A DNA stretch of 8,367 bases, from NCBI RefSeq assembly GCF_029933015.1, contig NZ_JAOZOZ010000069.1, positions 1-8,367 on the forward strand. The letters run 5' to 3'. The notes under the pieces were generated by a model, which searched no databases, was not told the origin of the DNA, and saw only the letters and a program-made list of their open reading frames with translations. Of this stretch, positions 1-5,643 are shown one piece after another (the stretch's first letter is position 1; every line of letters begins with the position of its first letter). Both the position numbers and the translations under genes were made by a program. This stretch comes from Hydrogenimonas sp. Lineage in GTDB: Bacteria; Campylobacterota; Campylobacteria; Campylobacterales; Hydrogenimonadaceae.

Positions 1-440
1 GTTTCGTCTATCAGGATGCCGACAAAGTGAAAGAGGAGGAGGTGAAAAACGCCGAACTCAAGTCCGAGCGTGAAGCGAGTGAACAGGAGAAGAAAGACCT
101 GGAGATCGCCTGGAAAGTGGCGGCGCTCACCAAATCCAACTGTGTCGTCTACGTCAAAAACGGCGCCATGGTGGCCGTGGGCATGGGGATGACCAGCCGG
201 GTCGACGCGGCCCGCTGCGCGCTCAAAAAGGCCGAGGAGATGGGTCTGGACGTGACGGGCGCGGCGATGGCGAGCGAGGCTTTTTTCCCGTTTAGAGACT
301 CCATCGACGCGGCGGCCGCGGCGGGTGTGACGGCGATCATCGAGCCCGGCGGCTCGATCCGCGACGACGAGGTGATCGAGGCGGCGAACGAACACGGCAT
401 CGCCCTCTACTTCACCGGCGTGCGCCACTTCCTGCACTGA
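1..440 (+). CDS. purH: Bifunctional AICAR transformylase/IMP cyclohydrolase PurH, C-terminal end (5' truncated by window)
   Basis: PurH catalyses the last two steps of de novo purine synthesis in the cytosol: formylation of AICAR with 10-formyl-THF, then ring closure to IMP. Only the last 146 or so residues are here; the reading frame is open from base 3, so the gene begins upstream of the window. The C-terminal transformylase signature is clear: a KSNCVVYV strand, GMGMTSRVDAAR, the SEAFFPFRDSID block, the IIEPGGSIRDDEVI block, and the terminal FTGVRHFLH. The charged stretch before it (rich in Glu and Lys) replaces the shorter linker of E. coli PurH and resembles campylobacterotal homologues as I remember them. 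The next gene follows after 46 bases on the same strand, separated by a GC-rich hairpin. Identification is very secure; only the start is missing. Confidence 0.97.
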   Translation, partial: FVYQDADKVKEEEVKNAELKSEREASEQEKKDLEIAWKVAALTKSNCVVYVKNGAMVAVGMGMTSRVDAARCALKKAEEMGLDVTGAAMASEAFFPFRDSIDAAAAAGVTAIIEPGGSIRDDEVIEAANEHGIALYFTGVRHFLH

Positions 441-447
441 TCCATCG

Positions 448-466
448 GGAGGCGGCTGCCGCCTCC
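448..466 (+). other. GC-rich inverted repeat after purH, possible hairpin
   Basis: A perfect 8-bp inverted repeat (GGAGGCGG / CCGCCTCC) with a 3-base CTG loop lies 8 bases after the purH stop. No T-run follows, so it is not a canonical intrinsic terminator. It could be a transcript-stabilising stem or a weak pause between purH and the next gene. Confidence 0.45.
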
Positions 467-486
467 GCACCACCCAAGGAGAGCCG

Positions 487-1098
487 ATGCGCTTTCTCAC
501 TCTGTTTCTACTCTCTCTTTCCCTTCTTCAGGCCGAACCGAAGACCTATGCCTACCGATGCGACGACGGCTTCGATTTCGTCATCCGTTTCGAAGAGGGC
601 CGGACCTGGCTCTTCGCACCCGGTTTCGGCGGTCAGCTGCTTTTCATCGAAAAAGGGCCGAGAGGCGGGACGCTCTACGAGGGGGACGGGGCGATTCTGG
701 ATTTCAGAGGGCGGGATGCCGCACTGATTCTGAAAGGCGAAACGCACGAAAACTGCCGAAACGACCGAAAAAGGGCGATCTGGGAAGATGCCAAACTGCG
801 GGGTGTCGATTTTCGCGCCGTGGGGAACGAACCGCCGTGGATTCTGGAGATCACCGGCGAGCGGCTCGATTTCTATTTCGGCTACGACAGGCGCCATTAC
901 CGTTTCGAAGCTTCCCCCAAGAGCGACGCCCAAAAGAGGGTGACGCGCTACGAGTCCAAAGGCTCGAAAATACCTTTCCAAGTGATACTTCAACCGGGGC
1001 CCTGTGCCGATTCGATGGCCGATGAAAGCTACGAGACGAAAGTCTCCGTGACTTTCGGCGGCAGGAGGCTACAGGGCTGCGGCCAGGCGCTGCACTGA
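487..1098 (+). CDS. Predicted secreted MliC/COG3650-like protein
   Basis: A 203-residue protein with a short type I signal peptide: hydrophobic residues 4-14 end in LLQA, with likely cleavage after Ala16. There is no lipobox cysteine, so it should be soluble in the periplasm rather than a lipoprotein. Residues 21-90 resemble an MliC-type small beta domain, with YRCDDG, a GG-TLYEGDG turn and Cys90. Residues 97-200 carry the W-x-x-A-x-x-x-GVDFRAVGNEPPW motif and end in GCGQAL, as in COG3650 proteins. Cysteines 25, 90, 173 and 198 would form one disulfide per domain. MliC proteins inhibit C-type lysozyme; whether this one does is untested inference. The start is supported by AAGGAG at 476-481, five bases upstream. 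It runs tail to tail into metK with only 11 bases between the stops. Family assignment is from memory. Confidence 0.75.
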   Translation: MRFLTLFLLSLSLLQAEPKTYAYRCDDGFDFVIRFEEGRTWLFAPGFGGQLLFIEKGPRGGTLYEGDGAILDFRGRDAALILKGETHENCRNDRKRAIWEDAKLRGVDFRAVGNEPPWILEITGERLDFYFGYDRRHYRFEASPKSDAQKRVTRYESKGSKIPFQVILQPGPCADSMADESYETKVSVTFGGRRLQGCGQALH

Positions 1099-1109
1099 TA
1101 TAGGTCTCA

Positions 1110-2309
1110 TTACCTTTTCAACCCTTCAAACCATGCCAGTTCGTCGAGCTTCTCCCACGGATAGTCGGGATACCCCACCTGGCCTCTGGCCGCGATGTCG
1201 GCGTAGAGAAACGTGGTTTCGGAGGGGCTGTCGAGACCGAATCTCTCCGTGATCCACGCCGGGGTGAGGGGGAATCTCTCCGCGATCTTTTCGGAGAGCT
1301 CTTCATCTTTAAGGGGGGTGAGCGCCGTACTCATCGTATCGACGGTGACGCTGAGGGGATTGGCGCGGCCGATGACGTAGGCCAGCTCCACGATCGCCTT
1401 TTTCGCCAAACCGGCGGCGACGATGTGTCTGGCGAGCCACCTTGCGGCGTAGAGGCCCGATCGGTCGACTTTGGTGTAGTCCTTGGAGCTTTGGGCCCCG
1501 CCGCCGACGGGAGCGTAGGCGCCGTAGGTATCCGCGACGATCTTTCGGCCCGTGGTTCCGCTGTCGGCCAGGGGGCTGTGATTGACGTAGCGGCCCGTTC
1601 CGTCGATGAAAAACTCGCACGTCTCCTCGTCGAAGAGGGGGTCGTTTTCCAAAGTCTCCAGGATGACGCCCTTGACGATAATGCGCGCTTCCTCGATATC
1701 CAGATGGGCCGCGTGGGGTACGGCGGCGACGATTTTGCGGATGGCCCGGGGACGGTTGGCGTCGAAGTTCTCTTTGGTGCCGTAGTCGATCGTCACCTGG
1801 GTTTTGATATCGACACCGAAACGGTCGGGATGTTCGAGGGCATGGGCATAGAGCGCGTCTCGGATCTTTCTGGCGTACTCCAGCGCCGCGGGCATCAGGG
1901 TCGGGGTTTCGTCGGTGGCGAAGCCGATCATCATCCCCTGATCCCCCGCACCGATCTCGCCCCCCTCCCGGTCGACCCCGATACTGATGTCGGGAGACTG
2001 TTTCGAGACGAGCACGCGGATGTCCGTCGCGTCGGGATAGAGGGTCTGGCTTTCGTCGAACCCGATTTCCGGGTACCCGATGGCGCTCAGCGCGTCGATG
2101 GCGCAGAGACGGTAGAAACCTTCGCCTATGTCGATGTCCGTGCGTACCTCTCCTCCGATGACGATATGTTTTCCGCTGATGAAAACCTCCGTGGCCACCC
2201 TGGCCTTCGGATCGAGTTCCAGCAGCCGGTCGACGATCGTGTCGGCGATGATGTCGGCGCATTTGTCGGGATGGCCCGCCGAAACCGATTCTGAAGTGAA
2301 GAGATACAT
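1110..2309 (-). CDS. metK: S-adenosylmethionine synthetase
   Basis: MetK makes S-adenosylmethionine, the cell's main methyl donor, from methionine and ATP, releasing phosphate and pyrophosphate. The 399-residue protein is close to full family length. It opens with LFTSESVSAGHPDK (His13, Asp15: ATP and magnesium binding) and has GAGDQGMMIGFA at 120-131, DSGTTGRKI at 249-257 and a phosphate-loop segment GGGAQSSKD at 269-277. That loop has Gln-Ser where the usual signature reads Phe-Ser-Gly; I recall the Gln form in Campylobacter MetK, so it looks lineage-specific. I chose the ATG at 2307-2309 over an upstream in-frame TTG at 2322-2324: AAGGAG at 2315-2320 lies five bases before the ATG, and the family begins right at this residue. 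It is divergent from the DksA-like gene, with 100 bases between the two starts. I saw no SAM riboswitch in that gap. Confidence 0.97.
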   Translation of the reverse strand: MYLFTSESVSAGHPDKCADIIADTIVDRLLELDPKARVATEVFISGKHIVIGGEVRTDIDIGEGFYRLCAIDALSAIGYPEIGFDESQTLYPDATDIRVLVSKQSPDISIGVDREGGEIGAGDQGMMIGFATDETPTLMPAALEYARKIRDALYAHALEHPDRFGVDIKTQVTIDYGTKENFDANRPRAIRKIVAAVPHAAHLDIEEARIIVKGVILETLENDPLFDEETCEFFIDGTGRYVNHSPLADSGTTGRKIVADTYGAYAPVGGGAQSSKDYTKVDRSGLYAARWLARHIVAAGLAKKAIVELAYVIGRANPLSVTVDTMSTALTPLKDEELSEKIAERFPLTPAWITERFGLDSPSETTFLYADIAARGQVGYPDYPWEKLDELAWFEGLKR

Positions 2310-2314
2310 GCATA

Positions 2315-2320
2315 CTCCTT
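2315..2320 (-). promoter_or_regulatory. Ribosome binding site that fixes the metK start
   Basis: On the minus strand this reads AAGGAG, five bases before the ATG at 2309. It lies between the upstream in-frame TTG at 2322-2324 and the ATG, so it can only serve the ATG. Confidence 0.8.
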
Positions 2321-2358
2321 CCAAGCTTTTTCGTAGCGTACCCCAATGAAGCTAAAAG

Positions 2359-2367
2359 TGGTATAAT
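2359..2367 (+). promoter_or_regulatory. Extended -10 promoter for the DksA-like/YbhB gene pair
   Basis: TGGTATAAT combines a perfect TATAAT (2362-2367) with the upstream TG of an extended -10 element. No recognisable -35 lies 16-18 bases upstream, which fits campylobacterotal sigma-70 promoters, where -35 conservation is weak. Transcription would begin near 2374, giving a leader of about 36 bases that contains AAGGAG at 2398-2403. Confidence 0.7.
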
Positions 2368-2409
2368 TTATCGAAACCTACGACCAACCAATCACAGAAG
2401 GAGAGTACG

Positions 2410-2736
2410 ATGGCCGACCTGGATCTCGAATTTTTCAAGAAACGTCTTTTGGAAGAGAAAGAGAGGATTTTGAAGAACATCGAAGCGATCAGCGACGAGC
2501 TCGCGACGATTTCGGCGGAGGACGAGATCGACGATATCGAAGATATGGCCGAACTCAAGATCGACAACGATCGCGACAAGGAGGTGCTGCGCATCCTGCT
2601 TCAGCAGCTCAAGGATGTCAACGACGCCCTGAAAAAGATCGAAACCGGCACATACGGGATCGACGAAGAGACGGGAAAACCGATTCCCGAAGAGCGCCTG
2701 AGGGCCAACCCCGCCGCCAGGAGTGCGGTATCCTGA
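2410..2736 (+). CDS. DksA/TraR-family protein lacking all zinc-finger cysteines
   Basis: A 108-residue acidic protein with the DksA layout: N-terminal helix, a coiled coil with its tip near residues 36-50, a returning helix to about 78, then a short globular tail. DksA proteins enter the RNA polymerase secondary channel and, with ppGpp, adjust promoter output. The tip reads D42-I-E-D45-M-A47, matching the D-x-x-D-x-A motif of E. coli DksA (Asp71, Asp74, Ala76). The tail TYGIDEETGKPIPEERLRANP aligns with the zinc-finger region, but Asp85 and Thr88 replace the first two cysteines, Ala106 replaces the third, and the protein stops before the fourth. It has no cysteine at all and no C-terminal helix. 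Zinc-independent relatives exist (P. aeruginosa DksA2; cysteine-poor YteA-like proteins in Firmicutes). AAGGAG at 2398-2403 supports the start. Fold is likely; polymerase binding is inference. Confidence 0.82.
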   Translation: MADLDLEFFKKRLLEEKERILKNIEAISDELATISAEDEIDDIEDMAELKIDNDRDKEVLRILLQQLKDVNDALKKIETGTYGIDEETGKPIPEERLRANPAARSAVS

Positions 2737-2744
2737 AACCCGAA

Positions 2745-2755
2745 AAGGAGGTGAT
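2745..2755 (+). promoter_or_regulatory. Very strong ribosome binding site for the YbhB-like gene
   Basis: AAGGAGGTGAT is an 11-base match to the complement of the 16S rRNA 3' end. Its GGAGG core sits seven bases from the ATG at 2759, which makes that ATG the start rather than upstream in-frame codons. Confidence 0.85.
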
Positions 2756-2758
2756 GCC

Positions 2759-3211
2759 ATGATTCTCTCGAGTCCTGCTTTCGAAAACGGAGGGTTCATT
2801 CCCGCCCGATATACGTGTGACGGTGCCGACGTGTCGATTCCCCTGGAGTTCGCCGATGTACCGGAGGGGACGAAGAGTCTGGCGCTCATCATGGACGATC
2901 CCGACGCGCCGATGGGGATATTCGTCCACTGGGTCATCTACAACATTCCGGCCGATGTGACTTCGCTTCCGGAAGGGATCCCCAACGAACCCTATCTATC
3001 CGAAGGGATACGTCAGGGAGTCAACAGCTTCGGAAATATCGGATATGGCGGCCCCTGTCCTCCCAACGGAGCGCATCGGTACATGTTCAAACTCTACGCG
3101 CTCGACATCCCTCTGGAGATCGACGCGGGTCTGACGAAACATCAGCTGCTCTCCCAGATGGACGGCCACGTGATCGACGGAGCCGGTCTGATGGGAATCT
3201 ACGAGCGCTGA
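2759..3211 (+). CDS. YbhB/YbcL-family phosphatidylethanolamine-binding-like protein
   Basis: A 150-residue member of the bacterial PEBP (Raf kinase inhibitor-like) family. The ligand-pocket motifs are all visible: DPDAP at 47-51, HW at 57-58, GYGGPCPP at 95-102 and HRYMFKLYALD at 106-116. There is no signal peptide, so it should be cytosolic. Bacterial members bind small anions or phospholipid headgroups in vitro, but their physiological role is unsettled, so no specific function is given. The start is set by a near-perfect ribosome binding site at 2745-2755; an upstream in-frame extension of 12 residues would cover that site and is rejected. The gene follows the DksA-like gene by 22 bases and probably shares its promoter. 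Its last 13 bases overlap the end of pdxA on the opposite strand. Confidence 0.93.
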   Translation: MILSSPAFENGGFIPARYTCDGADVSIPLEFADVPEGTKSLALIMDDPDAPMGIFVHWVIYNIPADVTSLPEGIPNEPYLSEGIRQGVNSFGNIGYGGPCPPNGAHRYMFKLYALDIPLEIDAGLTKHQLLSQMDGHVIDGAGLMGIYER

Positions 3212-4164
3212 AGGCGCCTTCGGGCCATGGAAATGGCCGCTTTGACCGCCTCGATGTAGCTTTTCAGATTGACGGGGCGGTCCGGCAGATAGGCGATATC
3301 GAAAGCGGTGCCGTGGTCGACGGATGTGCGGACGATGGGCAGATTGAGCGAGACGTTGATGCTCTCGTCGAAGTAGAGCGCCTTGAGGGGGGCGAGCCCC
3401 TGGTCGTGGTACATCGCCACGTAGTATCGTAAATTTTCGCGCATCTTCGGCGTGAAAGCGACGTCCGGCACCAGCGGACCCACAAAGGGAGTGTTGAGTG
3501 CTGAGTGTTGAGTGTTGAGTAGATTATTGGCTTTCTGGATAGCTTCTTCGATGATGCGTTCCTCATCTCCCAGAACGCCGTGATCCCCGGCGTGGGGATT
3601 GAGACCCAGCACGCCGATCTTTTCGGCCTCCGTCTCTCTTTGAAAATCGAGAAGGAAGGATAGGAGTCTCTCTTTTTCGATCTTAGCAGGAACCTCTTTG
3701 AGGGGGATGTGTTCGGTGAAGAGGGCGACGTAGAGCTCTTCGCATCCGAGCATCATGATGGCGTCACGTCCGAAAAAGTCCCGCAGGGCGTCGGTGTGGC
3801 CTTTGTAGGGGATGCCCGCTTTCATCCAGGCCTCCTTGTGGATGGGCAGGGTGACGACGGCGCTGCAGACTCCTTTTTCGGTATGCTCCACCGCTTTTTC
3901 GAACGAGGCGAAACTGTAGCGTCCCGATGCGGCGTCGACGCTGCCTGGCGAGATGGTGAAGTGCGCCGCGTCGGGCGCTATATGCCGAAAATCGGAGGGT
4001 AGGGCGGTATGGAGGCGTTTTGCCGCCTGTTCGGCCATGTCGTAGCCGACGAAATAGACGGGACGGCAAAAAGAGGTAACGGTGTCGTGAGCCTGAAGGG
4101 CGATCTCGATACCGATCCCGTTGAGATCGCCGATGCTGACGGCGACGAGAGGTTTTTCGCTCAT
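3199..4164 (-). CDS. pdxA: 4-hydroxythreonine-4-phosphate dehydrogenase
   Basis: PdxA oxidises 4-phosphohydroxy-L-threonine with NAD; the product decarboxylates to 3-amino-2-oxopropyl phosphate, the substrate PdxJ joins to deoxyxylulose 5-phosphate. The 321-residue protein has the family hallmarks: SIGDLNGIGIE near the N-terminus, the metal-binding histidines His123 (KGHTDAL), His191 (LNPHAGDHG) and His253 (MYHDQGL), and VRTSVDHGTAFDIA at 278-291. Between the second and third histidines, residues about 214-226 (LLNTQHSALNTP) are a low-complexity insert encoded by a heptanucleotide tandem repeat; E. coli PdxA is shorter here. The frame is intact on both sides, so the gene appears functional. 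Its ATG overlaps the pdxJ stop as ATGA and no purine-rich ribosome binding site precedes it, so translation is probably coupled to pdxJ. It ends 13 bases inside the convergent YbhB-like gene. Confidence 0.96.
   Translation of the reverse strand: MSEKPLVAVSIGDLNGIGIEIALQAHDTVTSFCRPVYFVGYDMAEQAAKRLHTALPSDFRHIAPDAAHFTISPGSVDAASGRYSFASFEKAVEHTEKGVCSAVVTLPIHKEAWMKAGIPYKGHTDALRDFFGRDAIMMLGCEELYVALFTEHIPLKEVPAKIEKERLLSFLLDFQRETEAEKIGVLGLNPHAGDHGVLGDEERIIEEAIQKANNLLNTQHSALNTPFVGPLVPDVAFTPKMRENLRYYVAMYHDQGLAPLKALYFDESINVSLNLPIVRTSVDHGTAFDIAYLPDRPVNLKSYIEAVKAAISMARRRLQRS
3489..3520 (-). repeat. Heptanucleotide tandem repeat inside pdxA
   Basis: On the minus (coding) strand the unit is ACTCAAC, present four times plus a partial ACTC. 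The third unit differs by one base (ACTCAGC). The 32-base tract encodes part of LNTQHSALNT in PdxA. Because the unit is 7 bases, gain or loss of one copy would shift the reading frame, while a change of three copies would keep it. Confidence 0.9.
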
Positions 4165-4946
4165 CGTCGCAGGAGTTTCAGCATCTCCCGGACCGCCTCC
4201 TCCAGACCTGTGAAGACACTGCGGGCGACGATGCTCTGGCCGATGTTGAGTTCCCCGATCGCTTCGATATCGACGATGGCGTGGACGTTCTGATAGTTCA
4301 GGCCGTGGCCCGCCGCCACTTCGAGGCCGAGAGAAGCGGCGTGGTCGGCGGCGCCTTTGAGCGTTTCGACGCTCTCGTCCAGTTTGGTTCGCAGCGTATG
4401 CCTGGGCAGCTCCAGCGATTCGATGGAGTGGTGGGAGTGGGGAAGGTTGGAGTGGAGCATCGCGTAGATGTTCGCGTAACTTCCCGTATGCAGCTCTACC
4501 CAGTCCGCGCCGAGCGCGTCGGAACGGGAGATGATCTCCAGATCGGGATCGATAAAGAGCGAAACCTCGATCTCATGGGCATGGAGCTTCTCGATGGCGG
4601 CCAGCGTCCTTTCTTCATATTTGAAAATATCAAGCCCCCCTTCGGTCGTCACCTCTTCACGTCTTTCCGGAACGAGGGTGGCGCGGTGGGGTTTGAGGCG
4701 GCAGACGATGTCGACGATATCCTCGTCGATGGAGCACTCCATGTTGACCGGCAGAGGGCTGAGTTCCACGATGCGTCTGGCATCTTCGTCGTGGATGTGC
4801 CGCCGGTCTTCCCTCAGGTGGATCGTGATCTGGTCGGCTCCGGCCCTCTTGACGATGCCCAGCGCCTCCACCGGGTCGGGATCGTTGATTTTTCTAGCTT
4901 CGCGCAGCACGGCGATATGGTCGATATTGACGCCCAGTTTTATCAT
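4161..4946 (-). CDS. pdxJ: Pyridoxine 5'-phosphate synthase
   Basis: PdxJ condenses 3-amino-2-oxopropyl phosphate with 1-deoxy-D-xylulose 5-phosphate to give pyridoxine 5'-phosphate, the ring-forming step of DXP-dependent vitamin B6 synthesis. It is a TIM-barrel enzyme of 261 residues. Visible motifs are GVNIDH at 5-10, TIHLREDRRH at 41-50 (catalytic His43, His50), Glu70 after NM, TTEGG at 100-104, ELHTG at 151-155, AAGHGLNY at 211-218 (His214, equivalent to the E. coli proton donor) and GELNIGQS at 231-238. It is about 18 residues longer than E. coli PdxJ; the extra lies roughly between ELHTG and AAGHG (His-rich region about 164-184). Gln237 replaces the His that follows the phosphate-site Gly in E. 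coli. GGGAG at 4955-4959 precedes the start. The start overlaps the upstream stop as TGATG and the stop overlaps pdxA as ATGA. Confidence 0.97.
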   Translation of the reverse strand: MIKLGVNIDHIAVLREARKINDPDPVEALGIVKRAGADQITIHLREDRRHIHDEDARRIVELSPLPVNMECSIDEDIVDIVCRLKPHRATLVPERREEVTTEGGLDIFKYEERTLAAIEKLHAHEIEVSLFIDPDLEIISRSDALGADWVELHTGSYANIYAMLHSNLPHSHHSIESLELPRHTLRTKLDESVETLKGAADHAASLGLEVAAGHGLNYQNVHAIVDIEAIGELNIGQSIVARSVFTGLEEAVREMLKLLRR

Positions 4947-5605
4947 CAGTACATCTCCCTCAAATAGCTGTAGATTTTTTGTGCGACCACTTTGTAACCC
5001 CGGTCGTTGGGGTGGACGTGATCGTTTTTGAGATCTTCGTTTTTCAAAACGGGACCGAAAACGTTGGGAATGTAGAGCGCTCCCGTCTTCTTCGCCACAT
5101 CCTCATAGAGACCGATATCCGAGGATATCATCAGCTCGATCAGATCCATATCCGGTACGCCGACGATGACGGGTTTGGCCCCCGCTTTTTTGACGAGCTC
5201 CACCATTTTGACGAGATTCTCTTCGATTTTGTCCCGTTTTCTTCCCATCAACACATCGTTCATCCCCACGGCCAGAATGACGATGTCGGGTTTGTAGCGC
5301 TGCAGCACCGAGGGGAGGCGACGGAGTGCGTTTGCGGTCGTCTCTCCCGGGACACCCGCGTTGATGACGTCGATGCCGAGCATCTGCGAAAGCTGCGCCG
5401 GATAGCTGAACCCCTCCGTCGCTCCGGTCCCTGCGGTCAGGCTGTCGCCGAAGGCCACGATGACGGGAGGTTTGTCGCCGAAATATGTGGCCGTCTCCGT
5501 CGTCTCTTCGAATATTTCGTTCTCCATTTTGTGTTTGTTGTAGAAATGAAGACCTATGAAGATGACGACGATCAGGGCGATGATCTCCATTTTGCTCAGA
5601 TTCAT
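4946..5605 (-). CDS. Membrane-anchored SGNH/GDSL-family esterase (TesA/arylesterase-like)
   Basis: A 219-residue SGNH hydrolase. Residues 6-19 form a hydrophobic segment with no good cleavage site, so the protein is probably tethered to the inner membrane with its catalytic domain in the periplasm. The four SGNH blocks are present: FGDSLTAG (nucleophile Ser55), INAGVPGET (Gly84), GMND (Asn116) and the closing DHVHPND (Asp195, His198). This order and spacing match TesA/arylesterase-type enzymes that cleave small esters, thioesters or lysophospholipids; the substrate cannot be read from the sequence. Its stop overlaps the pdxJ start as TGATG, making it the first gene of a coupled three-gene set, though no link to vitamin B6 is known to me. 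The ribosome binding site is weak (AAGG within AAGGCGG). A TATAAT lies about 25 bases upstream, inside the tgt stop region. Confidence 0.9.
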   Translation of the reverse strand: MNLSKMEIIALIVVIFIGLHFYNKHKMENEIFEETTETATYFGDKPPVIVAFGDSLTAGTGATEGFSYPAQLSQMLGIDVINAGVPGETTANALRRLPSVLQRYKPDIVILAVGMNDVLMGRKRDKIEENLVKMVELVKKAGAKPVIVGVPDMDLIELMISSDIGLYEDVAKKTGALYIPNVFGPVLKNEDLKNDHVHPNDRGYKVVAQKIYSYLREMY

Positions 5606-5629
5606 AGTCGATCCGCCTTTTTTTCAGAC

Positions 5630-5635
5630 ATTATA
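5630..5635 (-). promoter_or_regulatory. Candidate -10 box for the SGNH esterase-pdxJ-pdxA set
   Basis: The minus strand reads TATAAT here, 24 bases before the esterase ATG and just after the tgt stop codon. No -35 is evident, as expected for the lineage. It would give a leader of roughly 18 bases and let the three genes be transcribed without tgt, although read-through from tgt across the 38-base gap is also possible. Confidence 0.5.
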
Positions 5636-5643
5636 GTACAAAT

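Noticed and set aside
1425..2294. A 289-codon open frame on the plus strand opposite metK
   Set aside because: It lies wholly inside metK, which is unmistakable, and its product shows no family motifs.
2310..2322. N-terminal extension of MetK from an upstream TTG
   Set aside because: The added residues (MEGVC) are encoded by the ribosome binding site AAGGAG itself, and the family starts at the downstream ATG.
2310..2409. SAM riboswitch or other leader element before metK
   Set aside because: Only 100 bases separate metK from the divergent gene, part of them taken by the other promoter, and no riboswitch-like paired structure could be recognised.
5111..5130. Paired GATATC sites near an inverted repeat in the esterase gene
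   Set aside because: They lie within well-conserved coding sequence and are explained by Asp-Ile type codons; no sign of a binding site.
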